From: Thermocoleostomius sinensis A174
GTDB taxonomy: Bacteria > Cyanobacteriota > Cyanobacteriia > Elainellales > Elainellaceae
Assembly (NCBI RefSeq): GCF_026802175.1
Contig: NZ_CP113797.1
Location: forward strand, 4,751,026-4,815,025
Direction: 5' to 3'
Length of the DNA: 64,000 bases
Shown here: one piece after another, positions 9,850 through 18,735 of the stretch
How positions within the stretch are numbered: position 1 is the stretch's first letter
How the letters are laid out: every line of letters starts with the position of its first letter
Position numbers and translations under genes: made by a program
Notes under the pieces: model-generated
Seen by the model: only the letters and a program-made list of their open reading frames with translations
The model's database searches: none
Told to the model about the DNA's origin: nothing

Positions 9850-10272
9850 AGCCGTAACCTTAGCGTCAACATTAAACAAGACAGGAGCAAAATTGGAACA
9901 GAATCATCAAGGCTAGATGAAAAATTGCACGCGACCTCCTCATCCGATCGCGCATCGATTCACAATAACTATATACTCGGCATACTGGGGCATTACTGGA
10001 ATAATTACTGGAACAATCATCAGTTTAATAATTAGCAGGGAAAATCGCCCTGTTTTAGGATGAAGAAGGCGGGAAAACAGTGCACTCCCCAAAGTAACCT
10101 TTTGTTGATTTTGTTTGCGGGCGGTAGGTAGATGGTTAAACTAATGGCTAAGCAGCGATGGTTTGCGGTCTAGGGTAGAACACATGAAACGATGCCCCTT
10201 GCTACCGATGTCACTAATTTCCTTATGCCAATCATAATCGATTATGTAAAGGGAGTCTTCTGGAGGTTGTAG
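9850..10272. other. Divergent promoter region with near-perfect tandem repeat
   Basis: A 423-bp spacer between the response regulator and the CPP1-like gene. It contains a 12-bp tandem duplication with one mismatch (ATTACTGGAATA/ATTACTGGAACA, 9992-10015) and a small CAGGG/CCCTG hairpin followed by TTTT near 10036-10057. Just before the downstream gene a GGAGG ribosome site lies about 8 nt from its ATG. No gene is apparent. Confidence 0.5.
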
Positions 10273-10881
10273 ATGAGCGACAAAAGTCCCTATGAGAGGC
10301 TTGGGGTAAATGATGAATCATCCTTTGATGAGATTCAGGAGGCTCGCAATCGGTTAGTGGAAGCCCATAGCGGCGATCGTAAAGAAGTGGAAGCGATTGA
10401 AGCTGCCTATGATGCGATTTTGATGGATCGCTTACGATTGCGCCAAGAAGGCAAAATTAAAGTACCCGATCGCATTCGCTTTGCAGAACGCCGCGTTGAA
10501 CCTCCCACAGATTACACACCGCCTCCCACGCCGCAAACTCCCAATTGGTTTCAGCGGCTCGTTGACACGCCTAGTCGAACGGATGTGCTGCTGCCAGCAG
10601 GTTTATTTTTAGGAACTAGTTTATTAAGTTTTGTTGTTAGCCCTGCCTTTACTCTGGCGGTAGGAGTTGGCTTTAGTGTCTACTTCCTAGCGCGGAAGGA
10701 AAATAAGTTGGGGCGGGCTTTTCTGCTGACCTTCTTGGGTCTGATTTTAGGTGTCGTGATTGGGTTGCAGCTTGGCATGTTGCTGTTGCCGCAATTGCCA
10801 CAGATTCCTGCAACCGTTGAAACTGTAGCCGCCATTATCACCTTCCTTGTCCTATGGGTAATTAGCAGTTTTCTCCGCTAG
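10273..10881 (+). CDS. CPP1-like / DUF3353 J-like membrane protein
   Basis: A 202-residue protein with an N-terminal J-like helical domain (KSPYERLGVNDESSFDEIQEA, residues 4-60) that lacks the HPD motif of true DnaJ proteins. A Pro-rich linker and three to four membrane segments follow from about residue 105 to the end. The plant relative CPP1 is a chaperone-like protein for protochlorophyllide oxidoreductase in the chloroplast. The cyanobacterial members are conserved and probably act at a membrane, but their client is not established. Start supported by GGAGG at good spacing. It stands alone, with spacers on both sides. Confidence 0.88.
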   Translation: MSDKSPYERLGVNDESSFDEIQEARNRLVEAHSGDRKEVEAIEAAYDAILMDRLRLRQEGKIKVPDRIRFAERRVEPPTDYTPPPTPQTPNWFQRLVDTPSRTDVLLPAGLFLGTSLLSFVVSPAFTLAVGVGFSVYFLARKENKLGRAFLLTFLGLILGVVIGLQLGMLLLPQLPQIPATVETVAAIITFLVLWVISSFLR

Positions 10882-11012
10882 CTGTTGATCGTTACAATCG
10901 GCTTGTTGCGTCTTCAACTTCAACAATAACGGCATCAATGACAGCAACAATGATGGCGCGGCAAACCTTCAGTGCAACGCGAACGCTAATTTGAACTCGA
11001 GCAAGGAGAGGG

Positions 11013-11411
11013 TTATTCCTTCTCCTTTTGCGTTTGGGACGATGTGGTAAACAATCCCGCTTTAATCACTAAATCTAGTCGAAATGGCGTAGCAACGGGA
11101 ACAGATGTTGCAGCCGATCCGCTGGCAATGGTAGGAGTTGAGGGCAGTGAGTTAAGGGTTTGATGGCAGAGCAACGACAACACACACGAGCACACTGCCA
11201 GCAGACAAAAATCTAAATTTTTGCCCGATCGTAACCAAAGCCCCATCTGAGAGATTGCAGCGACTGTAGACCCAGTCTGAGTCGATCGAATCTGCTTTGC
11301 CAATCCAGTTGACGAACGAACCGCCACAGGAACCGCTTGAAACCGGGGTTCTAACTTAGGTTCTAACTTAGGGCGATAGCCAATCGGCTTTACGTTGTAC
11401 TTCTCCACCAT
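11013..11411 (-). CDS. Hypothetical single-pass protein
   Basis: A 132-residue protein of unrecognised family. One hydrophobic segment (LDFCLLAVCSCVLSLLC, about residues 67-83) divides a basic N-terminal part from a Ser/Thr-rich C-terminal part. Near the N-terminus LEPKLEPR is encoded by a perfect 12-bp tandem duplication (11347-11370). The start MVEKYNVKPIG at 11411 is chosen because GAGG stands 6 nt upstream. A longer form from 11429 is possible. The sequence around it holds several short duplications, so slippage has shaped this locus. Function unknown. Confidence 0.5.
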   Translation of the reverse strand: MVEKYNVKPIGYRPKLEPKLEPRFQAVPVAVRSSTGLAKQIRSTQTGSTVAAISQMGLWLRSGKNLDFCLLAVCSCVLSLLCHQTLNSLPSTPTIASGSAATSVPVATPFRLDLVIKAGLFTTSSQTQKEKE

Positions 11412-11815
11412 CTTCAGCCTCAATTTCAAGTCCCTATGATAACGCTGACCTACCTATAGCTGACCTACCTATAAACGTTCCAACGAGTAGGAATCGTTTC
11501 AAGTCTACTTAATTCATCGAGAAGAGGACAAATTCGGGCTCCCAACGTTGATGTTAGTCACAGTGTTAGTCACAAGATCTGCCCTTCCTGCTTCGTCTTT
11601 TCTCCTTCAGCGATACTATCCAGACAGGCTAGCAAAGCTTTAAGACACCTAAGTTTTTCAATTGGTTCCAATTCCAATCGGGGCATCTCTGAACTTTTGT
11701 GCAATTTTTTATACCTTCTGCAAGGTATTGTCTTTGTCAAGCTTTTAAAGCAAAAACGAGCTTTTAGTGCCAAGCAGGATTACAGTAGAATCAGAACCTT
11801 CTATCTGCCTCAGTT
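11412..11815. repeat. Spacer with two short tandem duplications
   Basis: The 404-bp spacer contains a perfect 15-bp tandem duplication GCTGACCTACCTATA x2 at 11444-11473 and a 12-bp duplication TGTTAGTCACAG/A at 11552-11575 (last base differs). A 67-codon open frame on the minus strand (11570-11773) starts at TTG without a ribosome site and is not accepted as a gene. The promoter of the downstream plus-strand gene should lie near 11700-11800. Confidence 0.6.
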
Positions 11816-12568
11816 ATGACAGAACTGGCGAAGGATGTCACAGCGATTGATGTCACAGATTTATTAACACGTTACAGTTTTGATCTTGATGGGTACACTG
11901 TTGGGCAGGTTGTAGAAGCTTGGCTACAGCATTATCCTATCAAGTGGGTACGGCTGGCTGTGATTGAAGCTCTCTATCAAGGCCGCTATAAAGCCATTTC
12001 GGTTGAGCAGATTTTGAACCTGTGGAAACGCCGGGGCAAATCGCTTTATCGCTTCAATCATGAATTTGAGCGCATTATCTGCGGGCGGTTTCCGGGACAC
12101 TCAACGGCACTACCCCGCTTTTATCAGGGTCCATCTCGACGATCGTCACCTCGCGTACTCCATCCCCCTTCAATCGGATCTGCAACCCCGCCCTCTTCCC
12201 CAGCCTCTTCATCGCTTTCGCAACCTCCCTCTAGCGAGGCGACAACGTCCCCCCTCAACTCCGAACAGCCGACTGACACCGAAACAACGCCTGCCTCTGT
12301 GTCAGATTTGCCCCCCGAATCAATTGACATTGAGCCGACTTCACCGCCTACGGCAACGTCTGCTTCGACGAGTTCTCCTGTTCCTCCCTTTCAACCAGAC
12401 GATCGCTTTGCAGAACCACTAGTGATGATCAGTACAGCCCGATCAAGCGTACATCGCGAACCGATTCATCAATTTGTTCCGGCTTCCGAATTCTCTGATT
12501 TCTACGCCAAGTTGAAGCTAGTCGCGCAAGAAGCAGTGTCTAATCAGGACAACTCTCCACTTAATTAG
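11816..12568 (+). CDS. Conserved cyanobacterial hypothetical protein
   Basis: A 250-residue protein. Residues 1-95 are a compact, mostly helical domain (DVTDLLTRYSFDLDGYTVGQ, KWVRLAVIEALYQGRYKAIS, LNLWKRRGKSLYRFNHEFE). Residues 100-205 are a low-complexity Pro/Ser/Thr-rich linker, and the last 45 residues (FVPASEFSDFYAKLKLVAQE) form a second short helical piece. I recognise the N-terminal part only as a domain seen in cyanobacterial proteins of unknown role. The helical domain could bind nucleic acid, which is inference. Its 3' end overlaps the convergent permease gene by 8 bp. Confidence 0.72.
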   Translation: MTELAKDVTAIDVTDLLTRYSFDLDGYTVGQVVEAWLQHYPIKWVRLAVIEALYQGRYKAISVEQILNLWKRRGKSLYRFNHEFERIICGRFPGHSTALPRFYQGPSRRSSPRVLHPPSIGSATPPSSPASSSLSQPPSSEATTSPLNSEQPTDTETTPASVSDLPPESIDIEPTSPPTATSASTSSPVPPFQPDDRFAEPLVMISTARSSVHREPIHQFVPASEFSDFYAKLKLVAQEAVSNQDNSPLN

Positions 12569-13655
12569 GTGGTGTTAGATCAGTCAAGGAGCCTAGTTCA
12601 TCCGATCGCATTGTTTCGATCGTGCTTTTGATGGTGGCAGCAATGGGCATAGACAACACGACCCCCAGAAAGCCAGCTACTCGTCCACCAATCAGCAGAG
12701 CAATCACAATCCAAATCGGATTTAGCCCCGTGAAATCACCCCGAATTCTGGGCGCAACGACGTTATCAGTGATTTGCTGAAAAACAACGCTGGTCACCAC
12801 AATTTGTAGCGCGGGAATCCAGCCTTGTAGCCCCAAAATCAACAGCGTGATCAGGCTAATACCAATCGTGGCTCCAAACAGAGGAATGACTTCAAACAAT
12901 CCCACCACCAAGGCTAGCAGCAAAGCAAAGCGAATTTTGAGAATCAGGAACGTAGGAATGAGGCAGAGTACCATGACCAACGCTAACAATAGCTGACTGA
13001 GAAAAAACTGATGGAACTGTTGCCTTAGCGATTCATGTAGCGCTCTAGCTAGCTTTGCAGGCAAGAGCTTCAGCAATCCCTGCCAAAATCGATCGCCATA
13101 CAGCAGCATATAAAATGCCAACACAATTAGCAGGACTACGCCAAATAGCTGACCGGCGGTATTAATCGCCAGTTCTGGCAACAGCCCGATCGTCTCTTGC
13201 GCTTGACTGGTAAGCTGAAGCCCAATTTGGTTGAGATCGAACGGTAAGTGATAGCGAGCAATTAAATTCTCAGCCCAAACTAAATTGCGTTGACTGGCTT
13301 CCAGCAAATTCGGCAAGCCCTGCACCAGTTGCGTTGCCTGATCCAGAACGATCGGAATCAGGGTAGAAGCCAAAATTACCAATAGCAATATGAATAAAAA
13401 CAATACGACAAAGACAGCTTGGGTGCGAGTAAAGCGCAAGTGCTGAAAAAATTGGACTAGATAGTTCAAAATTAGTGCCAGAATGGCACTGAGAATTGTA
13501 AACGTGATTAATCCTTCAAAATATTCAAAAATTTGCCCTAACACCCATAGGTTTAAGACAATTACTGGACCACTAAGTCCGTAGAGCAGGTAGCGGCGAA
13601 CGAGTTCTGAGAGTGACATCTGGTCAACGGCTGAATTTCCAGTGCCCTCTATCAT
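12561..13655 (-). CDS. AI-2E family (PerM/TqsA-like) transporter
   Basis: A 364-residue polytopic membrane protein of the AI-2E transporter superfamily. Members export quorum signals or act as Na+/H+ antiporters, and the cyanobacterial substrates are unknown. Hydrophobic helices cluster at residues 15-75 and 145-350. Between them is the typical soluble segment with VLDQATQLVQGLPNLLEAS. The C-terminal signature IPLFGATIGISLITLL and VVFQQITDNVVAPRIRGDFTGLNPIWIV is clear. Two starts are possible, 13655 (MIEGTGNSAV) and 13619 (MSLSELVRR). Longer readings would run into aroB. It probably shares the aroB transcript, with a gap of about 40 bp. Confidence 0.9.
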   Translation of the reverse strand: MIEGTGNSAVDQMSLSELVRRYLLYGLSGPVIVLNLWVLGQIFEYFEGLITFTILSAILALILNYLVQFFQHLRFTRTQAVFVVLFLFILLLVILASTLIPIVLDQATQLVQGLPNLLEASQRNLVWAENLIARYHLPFDLNQIGLQLTSQAQETIGLLPELAINTAGQLFGVVLLIVLAFYMLLYGDRFWQGLLKLLPAKLARALHESLRQQFHQFFLSQLLLALVMVLCLIPTFLILKIRFALLLALVVGLFEVIPLFGATIGISLITLLILGLQGWIPALQIVVTSVVFQQITDNVVAPRIRGDFTGLNPIWIVIALLIGGRVAGFLGVVLSMPIAATIKSTIETMRSDELGSLTDLTPPN

Positions 13656-13695
13656 ATTCTGCAATTTCTGCAATTGGCGTTGCGACGGAGATTGG

Positions 13696-14811
13696 TTAAG
13701 GGCTGCCGATCGCCTGTAGTACCTGATGCACAACTGCTGATGGCACTTCATCTGTCACTTTCACAGTGCCAATCTCGGTAGGCAAAACAAAGCGCACCTT
13801 GCCAGCTTGCACCTTCTTGTCGGTTTGTAGCGTTGCCACCACTTCGTCAATTTTCAAGCCAGCAGGCAAACGGGTCGGCAATCCTGTTTTTTCGATTAAA
13901 GCCCGCTGTCGATCGCACGCTTCCGGTGTCCATAGATTCAGTTCCACAGCAATGCGCCCTGCCGCTTCCATGCCGATCGCCACTGCTTCTCCATGATTGA
14001 CTACGCGATAACCTGTTAAACTCTCTACCGCATGGCCGATCGTGTGGCCATAATTCAGAATGGCACGTAGCCCCGCCTCTTTTTCGTCTTTGCTCACAAC
14101 ATGAGCCTTGGACTGACAGGATCTCGTCAAAATGGTCTGCAATAAGTCCTCGCTGATATAGCGCGGTTGATCCAATCGTTCAGCAGCTTCTAATTGCGCA
14201 AACAGTTCGGCATCCCAAATCACGCCATACTTAATTACCTCGGCCATGCCCGCCCGAAATTCTCGCGTTGGCAGCGTTGTCAGCACTTGCGGATCAATTA
14301 GCACTAGTCGCGGTTGATGGAACGCCCCAATCAAATTCTTGCCCTTGGGGTGATTAACGCCTGTTTTGCCCCCGATCGCCGCATCTACCATTGCTAACAG
14401 CGAGGTGGGGACCTGAACGAAGTGAATGCCTCTCAACCAAGTAGCGGCTGCAAACCCTGCCATATCGCCGATCACACCTCCCCCCAGTGCCACAATGGTA
14501 GACGATCGCTCTAAACGACTGTTCAGGGCCGCATCGTACAATTTTTGAATCGAATTCAGCGTTTTGTAGCGCTCACCCGCCGGCAAAATACAGTGGGACA
14601 CCTCAAACCCTGTCGCCGCCAAGGATGCATTCAGCTTGGCTCCATAGTGATTAAAAACGATCGGATTAGAAACCAGCAGGACTTTTTTTCCAAGTTTCAG
14701 TGGCTCCATCCAATTGCCTAAATGCGCTACTCCTTCTGGAGCAACAACAATGTCGTAAGACTGCTGCGGTAGTTCAACCGTAATCACCGATTTCATAATG
14801 TTTTGCATCAT
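13696..14811 (-). CDS. aroB: 3-dehydroquinate synthase
   Basis: AroB converts DAHP to 3-dehydroquinate, the second step of the shikimate pathway, using NAD and a divalent metal. The 371 residues contain the NAD/substrate loop [22 protein letters not shown], in shorter form [12 protein letters not shown], plus the phosphate-binding [21 protein letters not shown] region and the metal-binding GHTIGHAVE and [10 protein letters not shown] motifs. Length is normal. The conserved protein begins at [12 protein letters not shown], so the start may be 14796 rather than 14811. Neither has a good ribosome site. Likely co-transcribed with the downstream permease. Confidence 0.96.
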   Translation of the reverse strand: MMQNIMKSVITVELPQQSYDIVVAPEGVAHLGNWMEPLKLGKKVLLVSNPIVFNHYGAKLNASLAATGFEVSHCILPAGERYKTLNSIQKLYDAALNSRLERSSTIVALGGGVIGDMAGFAAATWLRGIHFVQVPTSLLAMVDAAIGGKTGVNHPKGKNLIGAFHQPRLVLIDPQVLTTLPTREFRAGMAEVIKYGVIWDAELFAQLEAAERLDQPRYISEDLLQTILTRSCQSKAHVVSKDEKEAGLRAILNYGHTIGHAVESLTGYRVVNHGEAVAIGMEAAGRIAVELNLWTPEACDRQRALIEKTGLPTRLPAGLKIDEVVATLQTDKKVQAGKVRFVLPTEIGTVKVTDEVPSAVVHQVLQAIGSP

Positions 14812-15218
14812 TCAGGTATTTAATACTAGCGTGAGTTCGACCCATCACAGAAGAACTTGAGGCAAAGCAGCAAGACCTTGAGGATGACCGATTCAATCAC
14901 ACGGCTCGCTTGCAGGGCAGGATTTTGTCCAGTAGGGATCAAGCTATGGTTCAGGGTCGTTGAGATGCTAGTCATGAGCTTGAAGACCGCGTTGCCAATG
15001 TTACTCAATCCCTGACCAGCCAATATAGTTTCTCTCGATCGTCAAAGCGCTGGCAAACATACTACGGGTCAAACAGGAAGTAACGCAACGTTAATAAAGT
15101 TTCAGAAGTCAGTAGAGATTAGCCCCAATGTGCTGCTAATCGCCTAGACTTTGGTCTAAAGTTGAAGAATATACTTGAGGCATACGTTTGTACTTATCAG
15201 CCAGGAGACTTGTGAATT
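14812..15218. other. Divergent aroB/ssb promoter region
   Basis: A 407-bp spacer. Near the ssb gene there is an AGGAG site 11 nt before its ATG. A 65-codon minus-strand open frame (14826-15023) was considered but has no homologous look, no ribosome site and overlaps likely promoter sequence. No repeat or RNA was recognised. Confidence 0.4.
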
Positions 15219-15701
15219 ATGAATAGCTGCATCTTGATGGCGGAGATCGTCCAAGAGCCTCAACTCCGCTATACTCCAGACAATCAAACCCCAATCGCCG
15301 AAATCATGGTAGAAATTGCTGGACTGCGAGATGATGATCCGCCAGCCCGGCTAAAAGTGGTCGGGTGGGGAAACTTGGCTCAAGAGATTCAGGAGAACTA
15401 CCACCAAGGCGATCGTATTATCGTAGAGGGTCGCTTGCACATGAACTCAATCGATCGCCCTGAAGGATTTAAAGAAAAACGGGCAGAACTGACTGCACAA
15501 AAAATTCATCTGCTGGGAGCAGGCGCAACTTTAACAACCAGTACCACCCCCACCGCTACAACCAGTGCCACCGCTAGCCCCACAACAGTAGCTGCACCCC
15601 CTGCCCCGTCCAAACCTCGATCGGCAGAACTCAGCAAAACGCCCGCCTATTCTGCGGCTCCTAGCAACAATCCTGTAGACTATGACGATATTCCCTTCTA
15701 A
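15219..15701 (+). CDS. ssb: Single-stranded DNA-binding protein
   Basis: A 160-residue SSB. The OB-fold occupies residues 1-105 (MNSCILMAEIVQEPQLRYTP, VVGWGNLAQEIQENYHQGDR, RLHMNSIDRP). A Thr/Ala/Pro-rich flexible linker follows, and the protein ends in the acidic tip DYDDIPF, which in SSB proteins recruits RecO, PriA, RecQ and other partners. SSB coats single-stranded DNA during replication and repair. Length and tip are typical of a functional protein. Cyanobacteria often have two SSB-like genes, and this one has the full tip. It ends directly before a palindrome that probably ends transcription. Confidence 0.94.
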   Translation: MNSCILMAEIVQEPQLRYTPDNQTPIAEIMVEIAGLRDDDPPARLKVVGWGNLAQEIQENYHQGDRIIVEGRLHMNSIDRPEGFKEKRAELTAQKIHLLGAGATLTTSTTPTATTSATASPTTVAAPPAPSKPRSAELSKTPAYSAAPSNNPVDYDDIPF

Positions 15702-15715
15702 GGGAAATTTCCCTT
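15691..15715 (+). terminator. Overlapping palindromes at the ssb stop
   Basis: The ssb stop codon sits inside TTCCCTT-CT-AAGGGAA (7-bp stem) which overlaps a second palindrome AAGGGAAATTTCCCTT (15700-15715) followed by TTATG. The middle arm can pair with either side, so two mutually exclusive hairpins can form. Confidence 0.45.
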
Positions 15716-15835
15716 TATGTTGATCGATGGCGCCGCAAGTAGAACTGTTTCACCGAGGTGTTCAACTGAATGTCTTAGGTGGTGGCGATAGAGTTTCGGC
15801 ACTATCTCCCTCAATCACGAGACACTTCCGTTTCC

Positions 15836-16231
15836 CTACTGCGGCACTCTCGTCTGCAAATCAGCTACCTGTTCTTCTAAAACCACAATTCGTTCTTTTA
15901 GTTCAATGGCTAATGTCGCCAAACGATCGAACATCGGATCAGACGATGAGACGCTTGGCTGTGGAATATCCACCTCAGAGGGAGTAGCATAGCCAATACC
16001 CGCATTAGAACTGAGGCGGGACACTTGACTTTCTAACTGACTCAATCGCGATCGCAAAGCACTGGTTTCAGATTCCACTCGTGACACCCGCGATGACAGG
16101 AATGAGGTGTCTTGGGCTGTGGCGATCGTCTGCCAACTGAGCAACAAAACGAGGGCAAGGGCCAGGAGATGAAGCGGGCGGAAGAGAAACTTCACCCAGA
16201 ATGACAAAGAACGAGAAGAGCGTTTGATCAT
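15836..16231 (-). CDS. Hypothetical exported coiled-coil protein
   Basis: A 131-residue protein with a basic start (MIKRSSRSLSFWVKFLF), a hydrophobic core (LHLLALALVLLLSW) and a likely cleavage after TIATAQ, so it is probably exported or membrane-anchored. The mature part contains two heptad-rich segments (VSRVESETSALRSRLSQLES and LAIELKERIVVLEEQVADLQ) typical of short coiled coils. No enzymatic motif is seen. The start at 16231 places the signal peptide at the N-terminus. The upstream extension to 16342 is Cys/Ser-rich and unlikely. It stands alone, function unknown. Confidence 0.62.
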   Translation of the reverse strand: MIKRSSRSLSFWVKFLFRPLHLLALALVLLLSWQTIATAQDTSFLSSRVSRVESETSALRSRLSQLESQVSRLSSNAGIGYATPSEVDIPQPSVSSSDPMFDRLATLAIELKERIVVLEEQVADLQTRVPQ

Positions 16232-16695
16232 GATGATTGCCTGTGAACTATCTTCAATCCTAGAACGTGGGTTTCTATCACGCGATGTGCAACTCAAACA
16301 ACTAAGAGACAGCAGGTTGAGCAGTTGGAGTTGCTTGAACAAGACCCCAAGCAGGGCGGATGATTTCCGCGATCGACGTTGTAGGAGTTTAAGGGTAGGT
16401 TTGATTTATATTGATGCGTCGTTTGGTGTGGACGCGAATTTTTCGATGAGACTTTTGAAATCGATTGTTTGAATAACTTGCAGAAGTAGTACACACTCAT
16501 GTTCACGTGTTGCGCGATTGCAGAGAATTTCAGATTTGATCAACGCTATTTCTAATCCGTTAACTTCGGCAGGTTGGCGATCGAACCCGGTGCACCGTTA
16601 ACCATCATTGGTTCTTTCACCGTCGAATTTTAGGGCAATCCAGAAGGAATCGATCGATTTTACAATATAGACACGCCTTTAACCTAGAGCCTTCC
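16232..16695. other. Spacer without recognised features
   Basis: A 464-bp spacer between the exported coiled-coil protein and a broken Uma2 gene. It has no convincing gene, hairpin or repeat. Promoters of both neighbours are expected here. Confidence 0.35.
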
Positions 16696-17295
16696 ATGCT
16701 GAGTACAGCCACATCCTCATCCGCTCCATTGCTGGTGCGACTGCATCCGGTTGTGAATATGACCGATGCTCAGTTTTTTGATTTTTGCCAACTCAATTGA
16801 GAGTTGCGCATTGAACGCACCGCCACTGGAGATTTAATCATTATGCCCCCCACCGGATCAGCCACAGGCGGGCGGAACTTTAACCTAATTGGTCAATTAT
16901 GGCGGTGGACAGATCAGGATGGAACGGGCATTGGATTTGACTCCAGTACTGGTTTTACCTTACCCAATGGTGCCCAACGATCGCCCGATGCTGCCTAGAT
17001 TAAGCTCGATCGCTGGAATCAGTTAACGGAAGAGCAGCAAGAACGATTTGCCCCCATTAGCCTAGACTTTGTTGTGGAACTGCGATCGCCGTCGGATAAC
17101 ATGATAGATCTGCAAGCCAAGATGCAGGAATATATTGAGAACGGGGTTCAGTTGGGATGGCTAATCGATCGTCCCCAGCGACAAGTATTTATCTATCGGG
17201 CGAATGTTTCAGTAGAACAGTTGGATAATCCAGATCATTTAAGCGGTGAATCACTTTTACCAGGATTTGTATTAGATCTAAGCAAGATTTGGTGA
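16696..17295 (+). pseudogene. Uma2-family endonuclease broken by two in-frame stops
   Basis: A complete 199-codon Uma2 (DUF820, PD-(D/E)XK nuclease-like) reading frame runs from ATG 16696 to TGA 17295 in one frame but contains TGA at 16798 (codon 35) and TAG at 16996 (codon 101). The surrounding reading is fully Uma2-like: MTDAQFFDFCQLN, LRIERTATGDLIIMPPTG, GFTLPNGAQRSPDAA, LDFVVELRSPSDNMIDLQAK, GWLIDRPQRQVFIYR, LLPGFVLDLSKIW. In homologues the two positions are usually Arg (CGA to TGA) and Trp (TGG to TAG), so each stop needs one base change. Two different stop codons argue against programmed recoding. A recent pseudogene is the best reading. Confidence 0.88.
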
Positions 17296-17314
17296 GTTAT
17301 TTGGTGAGTTATTT
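17291..17314 (+). repeat. 12-bp perfect tandem duplication
   Basis: GGTGAGTTATTT occurs twice in direct succession, spanning the stop of the broken Uma2 gene and ending 3 bp before the next ATG. It duplicates the stop codon region and sets the spacing to the following gene, which has no clear ribosome site of its own other than TTTGGA. Confidence 0.85.
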
Positions 17315-17317
17315 GGA

Positions 17318-18322
17318 ATGATTAGATTACTCCAACAAGTAAACTGGAAGTGGCGATCGATCTGTCTAGGATGGCTGGCATTTTTGTTTGTGATGGTCAG
17401 TAATGCCGCCTGTACTCCCAATACAACGACTCAATCCAGTACGCCAAGCCCGACAGCCGAGTGCCGCATGGTGCAACATTCTGTCGGAGAAACTTGCGTT
17501 CCGCTCAACCCCCAACGTATCGTTGTCTTGGATAATTTAGACGGCGCCTTGGCTTTGGGTGTCAAACCGATCGCCTACTTGGGTACTGCTGATCCGTTCC
17601 TAATGACCCACTTGGACAATACGGAAGAACCTGTTGAGACGATCGGGTTAACCGAAACTGGTCCCAATTTAGAGGCAATTGTGCGATTAAAACCCGACTT
17701 AATTTTGGGCATGACTTGGCATACTGGAGAGAGTATGTATCAGCCGCTATCGCAGATTGCACCTACCGTTCTAGTGGATGTTGACTCGGATGGACAGTGG
17801 AAAATTCCGTTAACCAAGTTTGCTGAAGCACTAGGAAAAACCGCAGAAGCTGAGAAAATCCTGGCAGATTACAGTGCGCGATTGGCAGAATTCAAGACCG
17901 CAATGGGCGATCGGCTTGACCAACTCACCGTTTCTATTCTGCGCGTATATCCAGATGCCCTAGCTTTTTATTTAAAGAACTCATTTCCTGGCTCAATCTT
18001 GGACGATGCCGGGCTTAAACGCCCACCCGCTCAAGCGATCGATCGAACTGGACAAAATCAACAGCGGATCGATAAAGAGTTGCTACCGATGCTAGAAGCC
18101 GATGTGATGTTTGTATGGACGTATGGACATACTAAGGAGATTGCTCAGAATGCCCAGACAGCACTAAGCCAGTTAAAAACCAATCCGCTTTGGCTCGCAT
18201 TAGATGTCGTTCAACGCAATCAGGTTTATGATGTGTCATCGTATCATTGGCTGGGGTTTGGGCCGATCGCGGCCAATCTTGTATTAGATGATCTCTTTAA
18301 GTATCTGGTTGAGGGTTTCTAA
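17318..18322 (+). CDS. Iron-siderophore ABC transporter binding protein
   Basis: A 334-residue FecB/FepB-type periplasmic binding protein for ferric siderophores. A signal segment (LGWLAFLFVMVSNAAC) leads to Cys32, which may be lipid-modified, although the lipobox is not perfect. The mature part shows the usual class III fold signature: PQRIVVLDNLDGALALGVKP at the first lobe, LEAIVRLKPDLILG, the long connecting helix with KFAEALGKTAEAEKIL, and WLALDVVQRNQVYDV near the end. No permease or ATPase gene lies next to it. It sits upstream of the AraC regulator, receptor and second binding protein, which fits an iron-uptake locus. Confidence 0.9.
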   Translation: MIRLLQQVNWKWRSICLGWLAFLFVMVSNAACTPNTTTQSSTPSPTAECRMVQHSVGETCVPLNPQRIVVLDNLDGALALGVKPIAYLGTADPFLMTHLDNTEEPVETIGLTETGPNLEAIVRLKPDLILGMTWHTGESMYQPLSQIAPTVLVDVDSDGQWKIPLTKFAEALGKTAEAEKILADYSARLAEFKTAMGDRLDQLTVSILRVYPDALAFYLKNSFPGSILDDAGLKRPPAQAIDRTGQNQQRIDKELLPMLEADVMFVWTYGHTKEIAQNAQTALSQLKTNPLWLALDVVQRNQVYDVSSYHWLGFGPIAANLVLDDLFKYLVEGF

Positions 18323-18735
18323 TCATGACACACATGCTGTTTGTTTGCATTCCTGTAGCGCCACGATCGCCCATGATAATGCCAAGGATAGTTCTCTAAC
18401 AGAAGAGAGATAATTAGTAAATCAATTAAGCGAATTAACATAGAACAAAGCTGAGAATAATCTATTAAATGTACAAGCAGTTAGCTGCTCATGGACATGC
18501 GATTGTTCCTGTGCTGTTACATTTGCCTGTTCTGGAAAATATATGTATCATTTTGTGAATTTGGATCACGATACTTGTATCACTAAGCTTTAGCTTTGAA
18601 TGCTGCCAGAGATAAAGGCAAACATTGACATTCTTCCTAGTTCTAACCTCCTATACTTGACGAATGGTTTAGTTTATTTGAGAATAGCTTTCATTAAGCA
18701 GGTTTTTTTAACTGTGATACCCTACTCGCCCTGTT
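18323..18735. promoter_or_regulatory. Regulatory spacer before AraC regulator
   Basis: A 413-bp AT-rich spacer. The octamer TGAGAATA occurs at 18452-18459 and 18679-18686, and again at 20361-20368 upstream of the receptor gene. The second and third copies share TTGAGAATAG. They are candidates for a common iron or AraC-type regulatory site. The similarity to Fur boxes is only partial. Confidence 0.35.

Noticed and set aside
11570-11773. 67-codon minus-strand open frame
   Set aside because: TTG start, no ribosome site, no recognisable family, and it overlaps likely promoter sequence.
14826-15023. 65-codon minus-strand open frame between aroB and ssb
   Set aside because: No ribosome site or family similarity. 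Composition is that of spacer DNA.
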